DNA of 64,000 nucleotides, taken from assembly GCF_020523795.1 (NCBI RefSeq), contig NZ_JAJALI010000007.1, positions 290,363 to 354,362 on the forward strand, in the 5' to 3' direction. This DNA comes from Ancylobacter sp. Lp-2 (GTDB taxonomy: Bacteria > Pseudomonadota > Alphaproteobacteria > Rhizobiales > Xanthobacteraceae). Every line of letters starts with the position of its first letter. Position 1 is the stretch's first letter. Of this stretch, positions 40,180-48,986 are shown piece after piece. Position numbers and translations under genes: made by a program. Below the pieces are notes generated by a model. That model did not search any database. It was not told the DNA's origin and worked only from the letters and a program-made list of their open reading frames with translations.

Positions 40180-43100
40180 TCAGTTGCGCGAGGCGGTCTT
40201 GCGGGTGAGGCCGAGATCGCGGTCGGTGAGGCCGGAGCCGCTATTGGCCTTGGCGTCGGCTTCCGCCGGGGTCCAGAGCAGCAGCGCCTTGCGGGCGGAG
40301 GCGAGGGTGTCGGCATCGAGTCGGGTGGCGATGTCGTCGCGCTTCGCCGCCGCTTCCTGGTCGCCGCGCGCGGCGGCGAGCGAAAACCACCGCCAGGCCT
40401 GGACCGGATCGGCGTCGACGCCGAAGCCGCGCGCATAGAGCACGCCGAGATTGTACTGGCTGTCGCGCACGCCGTAGCTGGCGGCCTGCTGGAACCAGAC
40501 GGCCGCTCCGGCGTAGTCCGGCGCGGCGCCGTCGGCGAGCATCACGCCGAGATTGTGCATGGCCCGGACATTGCCGCCGGCGGCGGCGGCCTCGTAGAGG
40601 GCCCGCGCCCGGACGAGGTCGCGCGGCAACCCCTCGGCGCCCTTTTCATAAAGCGTACCCAGCCGGTAGGCGGCCGGCGCCGAGCCACGGGCGGCGGCAA
40701 CGGCGAACCACTGTGCGGCGCGCGCGGCGCTGGGGGCGACGCCGTCGCCTTCCATATAGCGATCCCCTACCTCATAGGCGGCCTCGGGATCGCCCGCCTG
40801 CGCGGCGCTGCGGAGGCCCTGGCTACCAAAGGTGCCCGGCAGGTCGCCCGGTATTTGCGGGGCCTCGAGGCTGGAGGAGCCCGGCAGCGGCGCCATCGGC
40901 GTCGACGGAGCGAGCGGGGGGATCGGCAGCGCCGGCGCTTCCGGCGCGGCCATGGGCGGCGCGGCGGGACGCGGCGAGACCGAGCCGGTGATGTCGTCCG
41001 GGGTCGGCACCACCGGCAGCGAGCGGGCGGTCGAGGTGGCGGCCGGCGCCGAGGCGCGCAGCCGGCCTTCCTTCATGCCGCTGAGCAGATGCCAGGAGGC
41101 GAAGGCGAGCGCCGAGCCGCAGACGCCGACCAGCAGCATGGCGCGGATGCGGGCCAGCCAGCGGGTGGAGCGGGCGCGGCTGGCGCGCCCCTCGGCGATG
41201 CGGGCGCCGGCGGAAGCGCCCTGCGGCGCGGCATGCGGCACGCCGCGGGCGGCGCGGCGGGCCTGGGCGATGAAATTGATGCGGGCCGGTCCGGCGCTGG
41301 CAACCTCCGGGGTCTCCCGGTCCGACGCGGGCGGATCGCGGGTGTCGTCGAGAGCGGCGGCATCGGTCGACAGCTCGACGGGGGGCTGACGGGGGCCGGC
41401 CGCCGGCACGGCGCCATCGAGGACGGGCGCGGCGACGGCGGGCGCGCGCGGCGTGGCGGCGGTCGCCGGGTGTGGAACGGGTATAGCGGGTGCTTCGCCG
41501 GCGGCTCGGGCCGCGGTGCCGGTCGATGCCGCCGGCGTGACGGCGGCGGCGACCGGATCCTGCGCCGGCATCCGCGCGTCATCGCCGCGCGGCGCCGGGC
41601 CGGCGGGCGGGGGCGGTGGGACGCTCACCAGGCTGGCCCGGGTCTCCTCCATCTGGATGAACAGGTCGTTCAACGCCCGCTCGATGCCGGCGAGCCGGTT
41701 CGGCTGGGCGTGCTGCGCCTCCAGCCGGTCGGCCAGCGTGGCGATCTGGCGGCTCAGCGTCTCGAAGGCGGCGGTGTCGGGCACCGGGATCGGCAGCGGG
41801 GGCCGCGCCGGGGCTTCGGCCGGGGCCGGGCGTTCGATGCGCTCCAGCCGTTCGCCGAGGCCGCGCAGCAGCTGCTCGACGCCGGACGGCGCCGCCTGGC
41901 GCAGGGCCGAGAAGTTCTGGGCGATATTTTCCTGCAGGTCGTCGAGCCGGCGATGGACGCCGCCGAGATCCACCTCGGCCGGCCGCGCGGCCTGCGCATC
42001 GAGCCGGGCGGCGAGCTGGCCGAGCCGCTCGTCGATGCCGGCGAGCGCGGCGCGTAGCGAACTCTCCTGCGCACCGGCCTCACGGCCGACGCGTCCGACC
42101 AGCAGCGTCACCTGCTCGACCAGCTGGCGTACCGTGTCATTGGAGAGGGCGCGGCCGATGACGGCGCGGATCTCGCCGGCCTGCGCCTGCAGCCGGGCGA
42201 TGGCGGCGCCGTCGACCTGCTTGGCGGCGACGAGGTCGAGCTTGCGGGACAGGCCGTCGAGCCGGCCTTGCATCACCGAGCCATATTCCGGCAGCCGCAG
42301 CGCCGCGATCATGTCGCGCAGCGCCGAGAGGGTGGCGCAGAGTTCCTTGTCGCGCAGCCCGGTGGCTTCCACCCGCGCGGCGAGACGGGAGACGGTGCGT
42401 TGCAGCTCGTCCACCGCCTGGCGCGGGGCCAGATCGCCAAGCGCGACGCGCATCTGGGCGACCTCGCCGCGCAGCGCCTCGAAGGCGGCGGTGGCCGCCG
42501 GGGCGGTGGCCGGCATAGGCGGCATCGGTTCCGGTACGGCAGCGGAGGGCGGGGCGTCGGCGGAGAGGGAGGCGGCCGGCCGCGACGGTGCGCGCAGTTC
42601 GACCGGCGGCGCGGCGACGCGCGCGGCGTCGGGATGCCCGGCACCGGCGGGGGAGCTCGATGCCGCGGGTGGCGGGGCAGCGGCTGCCGCCGTGGCAGCG
42701 GAGGGGGGCGACGCGTCGGGGGTGGTGGCCTGGCGCCCGGAAGGGGTGCGTGGGCGCGCCGGGGCCGGCGGGGGGGCGACCTCGAGCTCGCGCTGGCGGG
42801 CGGCAATCTCGGCGACCGCGGCCTCGATGCTGGCCGCGCTCGGCGCTTCCGCCGCCGTGGTTATGGGCCGGCGGGCAGCCGGCATGGATTTGGCGGGCGT
42901 CGACCTCGCAGGCTGGGCGGCGGCGGCACGCAGGCGGGCGTTGGAATCGCCGACCAGCGTGTCGAGCTGCGCGCGGATGTCGTTCAGCGCGGCTTCCACG
43001 CGCGAGGTGGCGGGCGCCGCGACGGGTTCCCGGACGGGCTCCGGCACCGGCGGCGCGGCGAGGCGGCTCATGGTGCTGGTCAGCTCGTGGATGCGGCGAC

Positions 43101-43308
43101 GCAGATCGGCGATGTCGCCGACCGCCGCGCCACGCTCGCCGCTGCCGAGAGGACCGAGCAGGCGCTGGTGCAGCCACTCGTCCAGCGGCAGCCCGGCGCG
43201 GCGGGCGGCTTCGTTCATCGCGGTCCAGGCGGCAGGGGGGATCTGCTCGGCCTGGGTGGGGGCGCCTTGCCTCACCGTCTTCTCCGTCGCGTCAGGCGTC
43301 GTCGACAC
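40180..43308 (-). CDS. Large coiled-coil membrane protein with Sel1 repeats (PodJ-like)
   Basis: A 1042-residue protein. The N-terminal Pro/Ala-rich and helical region has repeated Arg/Leu/Ala coiled-coil segments (residues about 60-570). One membrane helix at about 700-722 (MLLVGVCGSALAFASW) precedes a Pro-rich linker and a C-terminal block of four Sel1-like repeats (GDRYMEGDGVAPSAARAAQW, LGTLYEKGAEGLPRDLVRA, LGVMLADGAAPDYAGAAVW, LGVLYARGFGVDADPVQAW). This is the layout of the polar localisation factor PodJ, so it may mark a pole or organise cell division. Sequence alone does not prove the function. It is transcribed alone. Confidence 0.75.
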   Translation of the reverse strand: MSTTPDATEKTVRQGAPTQAEQIPPAAWTAMNEAARRAGLPLDEWLHQRLLGPLGSGERGAAVGDIADLRRRIHELTSTMSRLAAPPVPEPVREPVAAPATSRVEAALNDIRAQLDTLVGDSNARLRAAAAQPARSTPAKSMPAARRPITTAAEAPSAASIEAAVAEIAARQRELEVAPPPAPARPRTPSGRQATTPDASPPSAATAAAAAPPPAASSSPAGAGHPDAARVAAPPVELRAPSRPAASLSADAPPSAAVPEPMPPMPATAPAATAAFEALRGEVAQMRVALGDLAPRQAVDELQRTVSRLAARVEATGLRDKELCATLSALRDMIAALRLPEYGSVMQGRLDGLSRKLDLVAAKQVDGAAIARLQAQAGEIRAVIGRALSNDTVRQLVEQVTLLVGRVGREAGAQESSLRAALAGIDERLGQLAARLDAQAARPAEVDLGGVHRRLDDLQENIAQNFSALRQAAPSGVEQLLRGLGERLERIERPAPAEAPARPPLPIPVPDTAAFETLSRQIATLADRLEAQHAQPNRLAGIERALNDLFIQMEETRASLVSVPPPPPAGPAPRGDDARMPAQDPVAAAVTPAASTGTAARAAGEAPAIPVPHPATAATPRAPAVAAPVLDGAVPAAGPRQPPVELSTDAAALDDTRDPPASDRETPEVASAGPARINFIAQARRAARGVPHAAPQGASAGARIAEGRASRARSTRWLARIRAMLLVGVCGSALAFASWHLLSGMKEGRLRASAPAATSTARSLPVVPTPDDITGSVSPRPAAPPMAAPEAPALPIPPLAPSTPMAPLPGSSSLEAPQIPGDLPGTFGSQGLRSAAQAGDPEAAYEVGDRYMEGDGVAPSAARAAQWFAVAAARGSAPAAYRLGTLYEKGAEGLPRDLVRARALYEAAAAGGNVRAMHNLGVMLADGAAPDYAGAAVWFQQAASYGVRDSQYNLGVLYARGFGVDADPVQAWRWFSLAAARGDQEAAAKRDDIATRLDADTLASARKALLLWTPAEADAKANSGSGLTDRDLGLTRKTASRN

Positions 43309-43640
43309 GGGAGAATCACCGGTCGCGACGCTGGAGGCTGCTGCGGCGACTGTTTCGTTTCTTGGTAAATGCCGGGTTAATGCGTAGCGACCGAGGGCAT
43401 TCTCCTACCGCCCACTGGGGTCCGCGAGCGGCTTTACCTGCCCGGGAATGATAGGAAGCTAATTAAGGTAATATGGTAATTTCACATATATATCATATAT
43501 TTATATATACGTTTAACAGTAAGTTTCCCTAAGGGAGGGTGCTAATTTCTCCCGTAACGGCAGGTGGGTCGGTACAAATTCGGACAACGCTGCTGACGCG
43601 ATCCCTTCGCGTCCCGTTAACCCGACCAGGAGACCCCGCG
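43309..43640. other. A+T-rich divergent intergenic region between the Sel1 protein and MerR genes
   Basis: No gene. The stretch at about 43455-43535 (GTAATATGG, TCACATATATATCATATATT, TATATATACG) is strikingly A+T-rich for this chromosome and probably holds promoters and regulator sites for both flanking genes. The MerR ribosome binding site is AGGAG at about 43628. No defined operator is claimed. Confidence 0.5.
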
Positions 43641-44069
43641 ATGGATTTCACTTCCTACGAGCAGGATCGTGCCGTCGATACCGCCGCCGCGTCCTCGGGC
43701 GATGCCCTGTACTTCACCATCGGCGACCTCGCTCGCGAGTTCGACGTGACCCTGCGCGCCCTCCGCTTCTATGAGGACAAGGGCCTGCTGGCCCCGCGCC
43801 GCGAAGGCCTGACCCGCCTTTACACCCCCTCCGACCGTTCGCGCCTTGCCATCATCCTGAAGGGCAAGAAGCTCGGCTTCACCCTCGCCGAGATCAAGGC
43901 GATGGTCGCGCTGCGCGAAGGCACCGCCACCATGAGCGGTCTCGCCCTGACCCGCGAGAAGTGCGTGGAGCAGCTCGGCCTGCTCGAGCAGCAGAAGGCG
44001 GAGATCGAGGACGCCATCGGCGAGCTCAAGCAGATGATCGCCTCCTACCCGGTCCGCAACGCCGCCTGA
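43641..44069 (+). CDS. MerR-family transcriptional regulator
   Basis: A 142-residue MerR regulator. The winged helix-turn-helix is YFTIGDLAREFDVTLRALRF, YEDKGLLAPRREGLTRLYTP and RLAIILKGKKLGFTL (residues about 24-85). A coiled-coil dimerisation helix follows (LTREKCVEQLGLLEQQKAEI). No metal-type cysteine cluster is present: the single Cys is in the coiled coil, so the effector is unknown. ATG 43641 with AGGAG upstream was chosen. A strong terminator follows. Confidence 0.9.
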   Translation: MDFTSYEQDRAVDTAAASSGDALYFTIGDLAREFDVTLRALRFYEDKGLLAPRREGLTRLYTPSDRSRLAIILKGKKLGFTLAEIKAMVALREGTATMSGLALTREKCVEQLGLLEQQKAEIEDAIGELKQMIASYPVRNAA

Positions 44070-44107
44070 ACGGCGCGTGCGGAAAGGTGTTGTGCAGACC
44101 ACCGAAG

Positions 44108-44137
44108 CGGCGCCCCACGGGCGCCGTTTTCGTTTTG
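44108..44137 (+). terminator. Rho-independent terminator of the MerR gene
   Basis: CGGCGCCC and GGGCGCCG form an 8-bp stem with a CAC loop, followed by TTTTCGTTTTG. It is the clearest terminator in the window. Confidence 0.9.
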
Positions 44138-44289
44138 TCGACGTGCGATCCGGCTCGCGCCGGGCTTGAAGCGCCGGCGCCGCTGCGCTTCAAAGGAGGC
44201 GCGGTGGCCACCCCGGTCGCCGGACTGTGGAATGAGCGCCTGTGCCGTCCGGGCACCCGCCCGGCCGTGAGCGCTCCAGCGAGGCGCGG

Positions 44290-44910
44290 ATGAGCCGTTC
44301 CGTCGATTATTTCTTCTCCGTCGTCAGCCCCTGGGCGTTTATCGGCCATGCCGCCTTCATGGGGGTCGCACAGCGCCACGGGCTCGAGGTGCGCTATCGG
44401 CCGGTGCAGCTCGGCGGGCTGTTCGCCGAGACCGGCGGCCTGCCGCTGCCCAAGCGCCACCCGGCGCGCCAGCGCTACCGGCTGGTCGAATTGCAGCGCT
44501 GGCGGGAGGCGCGCGGGCTCGACCTCCATTTGCATCCGGCGCATTGGCCGTTCGACGGTGCGCTGGCCGACCGGCTGGTGCTCGCCGCCGCCGAGGCCGG
44601 CCATGATGTCGGCCCGCTGGTCGGGCGGCTGATGGCCGGGGTGTGGCAGCGCCAGGAGAACATGGCCGACCCGGCGCAGCTCGCCGCGGTGCTGGCCGAG
44701 CTTGGCCTGCCGGCGGGGCTGCTGGAGGCGGCCGGAACCGAGGCGACCGGGGCGCTTTACGAGGCCAACCGCGCCCGCGCGATCGAGGCCGACGTGTTCG
44801 GCTCGCCCGCCTATGTGCTCGACGGCGAGGTGTTCTGGGGGCAGGATCGGATCGATCTTCTCGATGCGGCGTTGTCCAGCGGACGGGCGCCGTTCGCGCC
44901 GGAGGCGTAA
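44290..44910 (+). CDS. 2-hydroxychromene-2-carboxylate isomerase-like protein (DsbA family)
   Basis: A 206-residue thioredoxin-fold protein of the DsbA/HCCA-isomerase group, which act as glutathione-dependent isomerases in aromatic breakdown. The N terminus is VDYFFSVVSPWAFIGHAAF, with Ser in place of the usual CxxC. PKRHPARQRYRLVEL, the helical middle and VFGSPAYVLDGEVFWGQDRIDLL near the end are typical. ATG 44290 was chosen. No aromatic degradation genes are adjacent, so the true substrate is unknown. Confidence 0.82.
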   Translation: MSRSVDYFFSVVSPWAFIGHAAFMGVAQRHGLEVRYRPVQLGGLFAETGGLPLPKRHPARQRYRLVELQRWREARGLDLHLHPAHWPFDGALADRLVLAAAEAGHDVGPLVGRLMAGVWQRQENMADPAQLAAVLAELGLPAGLLEAAGTEATGALYEANRARAIEADVFGSPAYVLDGEVFWGQDRIDLLDAALSSGRAPFAPEA

Positions 44911-44958
44911 GCGCACCCCGGCGGCACATGCCGGACGACCGGCAGCAGGGAGGCTTCC

Positions 44959-45465
44959 ATGATTCGCATCGCTCTCGCCGCGCTGTTCGCGCTCCTGCTC
45001 GCCGCCGGCGCCCACGCGCAGCCGGCCGCCGCCCCGCCGCCGCCGGGCGGGCCGGAGGCGGCGCCGCATTTCAGCATGCAGCCGGTGGAGGGTGGGGTGC
45101 TGCGCCTCGACACCCGCTCCGGCGCGATGAGCTTCTGCGGCAGCCGTGGTGGCGTGTGGCGCTGCGAGGCGCTGCCCGACGAGCGGGCGACGCTGGAGGC
45201 CGAGATCGCCCGGCTGCGCGACCGGCTGGCCTCTACGGGTGGCGGCGGCGTGCCGGACATTGCCGGGCCGCCGCGCCAGCCGCCCTCCGTCGACGCCACT
45301 CCCCCGGCGCCGGACGCCACGCCGCCGGCCAAGCCGGACGAGGAGCGCGGCCGCTTCGACGCGGCGATGGAGGAGGCGATGCGCAAGGCGGAGGCGATGT
45401 TCCGCCGCTTCTACGAGATGATGGAGCGGCTGCGCAGCAACCCGCCGCAGGGCGAGAAGCTCTGA
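44959..45465 (+). CDS. Hypothetical secreted Pro/Ala-rich protein
   Basis: A 168-residue protein I do not recognise. A signal peptide (IALAALFALLLAAGAHAQ) leads to a Pro-rich segment, a region with two cysteines (MSFCGSRGGVWRCEALPDER), a coiled-coil piece (ATLEAEIARLRDRLAS), another Pro/Asp-rich linker and a Met/Arg-rich helical end (AMRKAEAMFRRFYEMMERL). It probably resides in the periplasm. The ribosome binding site is CAGGGAGG. No clear link to its neighbours. Confidence 0.65.
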   Translation: MIRIALAALFALLLAAGAHAQPAAAPPPPGGPEAAPHFSMQPVEGGVLRLDTRSGAMSFCGSRGGVWRCEALPDERATLEAEIARLRDRLASTGGGGVPDIAGPPRQPPSVDATPPAPDATPPAKPDEERGRFDAAMEEAMRKAEAMFRRFYEMMERLRSNPPQGEKL

Positions 45466-45507
45466 CGCGGGATGCTTTGGGCGCCGGTCGCCGAGGCTCG
45501 CCGCCGC

Positions 45508-46512
45508 TCAGCTGGCGGCGAGGAAGCCGACGATGCGGGCCAGCGCCTTGTCGGCCAGCGAGCCGGGAAAGCCGATGAAGACGTGGCAGCCGCCGGGATA
45601 CACGGCCAGTTCGGCGCGGTTGCCGGCGGCGAGCCAGCGCGGCGCCATGAACAGCGTGTCGTCCAACAGCGCGTCGCGGGTGCCGATGGTGAACAGCGCC
45701 GGCGGCAGGCCGCCAAGATCGCCATGCAGCGGGGAGATGTCCGGCGTCGCCACCTCGCCGCCCTCGCGCAGGTAATGGCCGACGAAGACGTTGATGTCGC
45801 GGGTGTTCAGCACCAGCGGCTCGTCGCCCCAGTTGCGGGCGCTCGGGGTGAGGCCGAGATCATAGCAGCCGGCATTGAGGTTGGCGGCACGGAATGGGGA
45901 GAGCCCGTGCCGGTCGCGCAGCCGCAGCAGCGTCGAAACGGAGAGATTGGCGCCGGCGGATTCGCCGCCGATGACGAGGCGCTCGGTGCCGAAGCGGGCC
46001 TTGCCCTCGCGGACCAGCCACAGCGCCGCGGCCTCGCAATCGTCCGGCGCCGCCGGCCACGGGTTCTCCGGGGCGAGGCGGTAGTCGACCGACACCACGG
46101 CGAAGCCGGTGCGCTCGACCAGCCGGTGGTTGAGCCCGTCATTCTCGCGCGCCGAGCCGAGGCACCAGCCGCCGCCATGGATGTGCAGATAGACGCCCTT
46201 GGCCGGCTCCGGCGGGGTGTAGATGCGCAGCGCCACCGGGCCGTGCGGGCCGTCGATCTCCTCGACGCTGGCATAGGGGCTCTCCGGCGCCAGCGGGAAC
46301 GGACCCTTGCCGTCCAGCCGCAGCTTGCGCAGCAGCGCCATCGGGAACACCCAGCGGTCCGGCACCGCCCCCAGCGCCTTGACGATGCCGGCATTCACCG
46401 CGCGGGTCTCCGGCGAGACCGCCGAAGGCGCGAACACCGAGGGATCGATGACGAGCTCGGGCTGGCTGGCGGCGGAAAGGGCGGAGGCAGGCGTGGAGGA
46501 GGAGACGGTCAT
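45508..46512 (-). CDS. Alpha/beta hydrolase (hormone-sensitive lipase family esterase)
   Basis: A 334-residue esterase from ATG 46512. The oxyanion motif is LHIHGGGWCLGS (HGGG), nucleophile Ser in IGGESAGANLS (GxSxG), Asp in FTIGTRDALLDD and His in GGCHVFIG, the full catalytic triad of bacterial HSL-type esterases. An N-terminal cap helix region (KALGAVPDRWVFPMALLRKL) is present. The frame remains open upstream to 47253, with an intervening 15-bp tandem repeat encoding SLTAT-like units, so a longer form cannot be excluded. Substrate unknown. Confidence 0.9.
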   Translation of the reverse strand: MTVSSSTPASALSAASQPELVIDPSVFAPSAVSPETRAVNAGIVKALGAVPDRWVFPMALLRKLRLDGKGPFPLAPESPYASVEEIDGPHGPVALRIYTPPEPAKGVYLHIHGGGWCLGSARENDGLNHRLVERTGFAVVSVDYRLAPENPWPAAPDDCEAAALWLVREGKARFGTERLVIGGESAGANLSVSTLLRLRDRHGLSPFRAANLNAGCYDLGLTPSARNWGDEPLVLNTRDINVFVGHYLREGGEVATPDISPLHGDLGGLPPALFTIGTRDALLDDTLFMAPRWLAAGNRAELAVYPGGCHVFIGFPGSLADKALARIVGFLAAS

Positions 46513-46830
46513 AAGCGGAAGGCGCTCCATGATGGCGTGGGTCGAGGACCGTGGGGTCGTGGACTTGGCGGTCAAGGACGTGGCGGTCAGGGACGTGGCG
46601 GTCAGGGACGTGGCGGTCGAGGACTTGGTAGCCGGAGACTTGGTAGCCGGAGACCTGGCAATCAAGGACTCGGCGGTCGGGAAATCGGCAATTGGGTCGG
46701 TAAACGGTAGCTGTGCGGAACACCTTGTCGACCATGTGGCGATCAAGGGCGTGCATCCGCGATGGAACGCGCCTATCCAACCCCAGCGACGCCCGTTCGT
46801 CCAGCGCCGCCCGATAATGGGAGCCATGCC
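46513..46830. other. Intergenic region with 15-bp tandem repeats between the esterase and YjbQ genes
   Basis: No gene is supported. The region separates divergent genes. The repeat array (46561-46695) dominates. It could be a regulatory spacer or an N-terminal extension of the esterase, since all frames stay open across it. GGGAG near 46819 is the ribosome binding site for the YjbQ gene. Confidence 0.55.
46561..46695. repeat. Nine tandem copies of a 15-bp repeat
   Basis: Consecutive units follow the pattern GGACGTGGCGGTCAG with variants: units 2-4 are nearly identical and outer units are more divergent (last GAAATCGGCAATTGG). Unit length is a multiple of three, so no frame is disturbed. On the minus strand in the esterase frame they read SLTAT/SPATK-like pentapeptides. 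Variation in copy number between strains would be expected. Confidence 0.85.
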
Positions 46831-47295
46831 GTGACCGAGATACGACAGAGCACGCCGCGCGAGACAAGGGTGACGCGGCGGGTCAGCGCCGAGCTCGGGA
46901 TCGACACGCACGGGCGCGGTTTCACCGACATCACCCGCGCGGTGGCGCGCTTCCTCGCCGATATCGGTGCCGGCGACGGCGAGGTGTCGCTGTTCTGCCG
47001 CCACACCTCGGCCTCGCTGACCATCCAGGAGAACGCCGATCCCGATGTGCGGCTCGACCTCCTGACCGCGCTCGACCGGCTGGCGCCGGAGGATGCCGGC
47101 TGGGTGCACGACCTTGAGGGACCCGACGACATGCCCGCCCATGTGAAGGCGGTGCTGACCGGCATCCACCTCGCCATTCCGGTGGTGGAGGGGCGCATGC
47201 AGCTGGGCACCTGGCAGGGAATTTATCTGGTGGAACACCGCGCCATGCCGCACCGCCGCGAATTGACGGTGGCATTCGTCGGCGATGGCAACTAA
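46831..47295 (+). CDS. YjbQ family protein (UPF0047)
   Basis: A 154-residue protein of the YjbQ/UPF0047 family. Family core: FLADIGAGDGEVSLFCRHTS, ASLTIQENADPDVRLDL, HDLEGPDDMPAHVKAVLTG, and RMQLGTWQGIYLVEHRA. The fold is a compact oligomer; thiamine-phosphate-synthase-like activity has been proposed for E. coli YjbQ, but the general role is unsettled. GTG 46831 preceded by GGGAG was chosen over ATG 46762, which adds a low-complexity leader. Confidence 0.9.
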   Translation: MTEIRQSTPRETRVTRRVSAELGIDTHGRGFTDITRAVARFLADIGAGDGEVSLFCRHTSASLTIQENADPDVRLDLLTALDRLAPEDAGWVHDLEGPDDMPAHVKAVLTGIHLAIPVVEGRMQLGTWQGIYLVEHRAMPHRRELTVAFVGDGN

Positions 47296-47478
47296 AGCTC
47301 TCTGTCAGAGACGAATGTTCAGTTTGACCATTGCCGCCGCGCCGTCGCCGCGATAGGCATCCGACGCTACGTGTTACAGCGGTAATGCTTGCATGAGTGG
47401 TGCGACCGAACCATGATCGCGGCGCGGCATATGCGACCAACGGCGTATGCCGGCTGAAGCCGAGAGGGCCTTTTGCAG

Positions 47479-48144
47479 GTGGGTACGACGAGTTTCAGGC
47501 TGGCCATCGCTGATGATCACCCCTTGTTTCGCGGGGCGCTGCGCGAAGCGGTGACGCGACAGTTTCCGCAGGTCGAATTGTTCGAGGCCGGTGGCTTCGA
47601 GGATCTCCAGGCGCTGCTCGAGCGCGAGAGCGAGATCGATCTGGTGCTGCTCGACCTCACCATGCCAGGGGTGCGCGGCTTTTCCGGCCTGATGTATCTG
47701 CGCGCGCAATACCCGGCGATCCCGGTGGTGGTGGTCTCCGCCAATGAGGAGGCGGGGGTGATCCGCCACTGCATGGAATTCGGCGCGGCCGGCTTCATTC
47801 CCAAGACCGCTGCGGTGGAGACGATGCGCGATGCCATCGCCGCCGTGCTGGAGGGGCAGACCTGGACGCCGCCCGATATCGACCTTTCCGCCGGCAGCGA
47901 CAAGGAGACGGCGGCGCTGGTGGCGCGGCTCGCCACGCTGACCCCGCAGCAGGTGCGGGTGCTGATGATGCTGTCGGAAGGCCTGCTCAACAAGCAGATC
48001 GCCTATGAGCTCGGCGTCTCCGAGGCGACGGTGAAGGCGCATGTCTCGGCGATCCTGCAGAAGCTCGGGGTGGAGAGCCGCACCCAGGCGGTGATCGCCG
48101 CCTCCAAGATCGAGGCCGGGCAGTGGTCGCAGGTGGCGAGCTGA
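47479..48144 (+). CDS. LuxR-type (NarL/FixJ) response regulator
   Basis: About 221 residues from GTG 47479 (a TTG at 47473 is also in frame). Receiver domain: acidic pair in LAIADDHPLF, phospho-acceptor in DLVLLDLTMPG and Lys in FIPKTAAVE. The C-terminal helix-turn-helix has LTPQQVRVLMMLSEGLLNKQ and IAYELGVSEATVKAHVS. The start is preceded by GAGAGGG. It lies one gene away from the large SSS-type hybrid kinase and is its likely partner, since such kinases frequently pair with a LuxR-type regulator. Target genes are unknown. Confidence 0.88.
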   Translation: MGTTSFRLAIADDHPLFRGALREAVTRQFPQVELFEAGGFEDLQALLERESEIDLVLLDLTMPGVRGFSGLMYLRAQYPAIPVVVVSANEEAGVIRHCMEFGAAGFIPKTAAVETMRDAIAAVLEGQTWTPPDIDLSAGSDKETAALVARLATLTPQQVRVLMMLSEGLLNKQIAYELGVSEATVKAHVSAILQKLGVESRTQAVIAASKIEAGQWSQVAS

Positions 48145-48255
48145 GGCCGAGGGCCTGACCGGGCGCCTCGCCCGGACGCTGCCCGCCTGTTCCACGCGCG
48201 GTGTTTCCGCCGGCGCGACGCGCGCCGGCCCCCCGCATCCACCGTCGAGCCCGCC

Positions 48256-48603
48256 ATGTCCCGCGACACGCTGTTCCTGCTGAAGCCGGGCTTCGCCGAT
48301 CCGGCCTATCCCGGACAGCTGTTCTATTGCTGGCATTGCGCGCTGATCGAAGGGGTGCTGGCCTCGTTCCCGGACCTCGCCGAAGGCCTCGATGTCGAGC
48401 GGATCGCCTGGCCGCGCCCGCGACAGGCGGTGATCGACCTCGTGGGACAGGCGAACCAGTCGCTGCCGCTTCTGGTGCTGGCGGCCGGGGCGTCCTCGCG
48501 TCACCAGACCGACGCGCATGCCGGACGCGGCTTCGTCGCCGACAAGGACGCCATCCTCGCCACGCTCGCCGAGCGGCACGGGTTCCCCGACCCGCATCCC
48601 TGA
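48256..48603 (+). CDS. DUF3088 family protein
   Basis: A 115-residue protein of the DUF3088 family: MSRDTLFLLKPGFADPA, then FYCWHCALIEGVLASFP, and a C-terminal GRGFVADKDAILATLAERHG. The two cysteines in CWHC are conserved in the family and suggest metal or thiol chemistry, but no function is established. It sits between the response regulator and the palindromic repeat preceding the hybrid kinase. Confidence 0.85.
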   Translation: MSRDTLFLLKPGFADPAYPGQLFYCWHCALIEGVLASFPDLAEGLDVERIAWPRPRQAVIDLVGQANQSLPLLVLAAGASSRHQTDAHAGRGFVADKDAILATLAERHGFPDPHP

Positions 48604-48986
48604 GACGTCCGGGGCTTTCCTTCTTGGCGCTGCAAACCGCGAGCGACCGGCGGCGCATGGGCGTCGTCGAAGCCGGAGGCATCCGGTTTCGGTGGGGCCG
48701 CGCGGGAGGCTGCTCCCCACCTCTCTCCATTTTGGGAGAGGCGGCCTGCGAAGCGCGGCGGTGAGAGGCCTCGCGGCAGGGGGGTGCCTACGATCGTGGA
48801 GCGCCGGCAGACCCCTCGCCCCAGCCCTCTCCCCGCCGGGGAGAGGGAGCAAGGCGCGCGGGAATGGGGGCGTGAGGGTGGCCCCCCGATGGGGAGGTGG
48901 GGCTGTTGCGCGGGGCGGGAAGGACTTTCCGGGCTGGCTCGGGGTCTATGCCGGCGGCTCGACCGACGGGTTCCCGCTTTTCGCTC
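48604..48986. other. Gene-free interval before the hybrid kinase stop
   Basis: No gene. It contains a composite palindromic repeat (about 48700-48865) and otherwise unremarkable G+C-rich sequence. It separates the convergent DUF3088 and hybrid kinase genes. Confidence 0.6.
48700..48865. repeat. Composite palindromic repeat between the DUF3088 and hybrid kinase genes
   Basis: CCACCTCTCTCC, GGCCTGCGAAG, CCCCTCGCCCCAGCC and CTCTCCCCGCCGGGGAGAGG form the same unit type as at 620-1475, including the small CCTGC-like hairpin near 48744. Confidence 0.7.

Noticed and set aside
46561..46695. Tandem repeat array considered as a CRISPR array
   Set aside because: The units are contiguous 15-mers with no spacers, and no cas genes are present.
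45508..47253. Esterase reading frame extended to 581 residues
   Set aside because: Upstream of ATG 46512 the frame crosses the tandem repeats and the antisense of the YjbQ gene. The esterase family start lies at about 46512. Kept only as a note that a repeat-bearing extension cannot be formally excluded.
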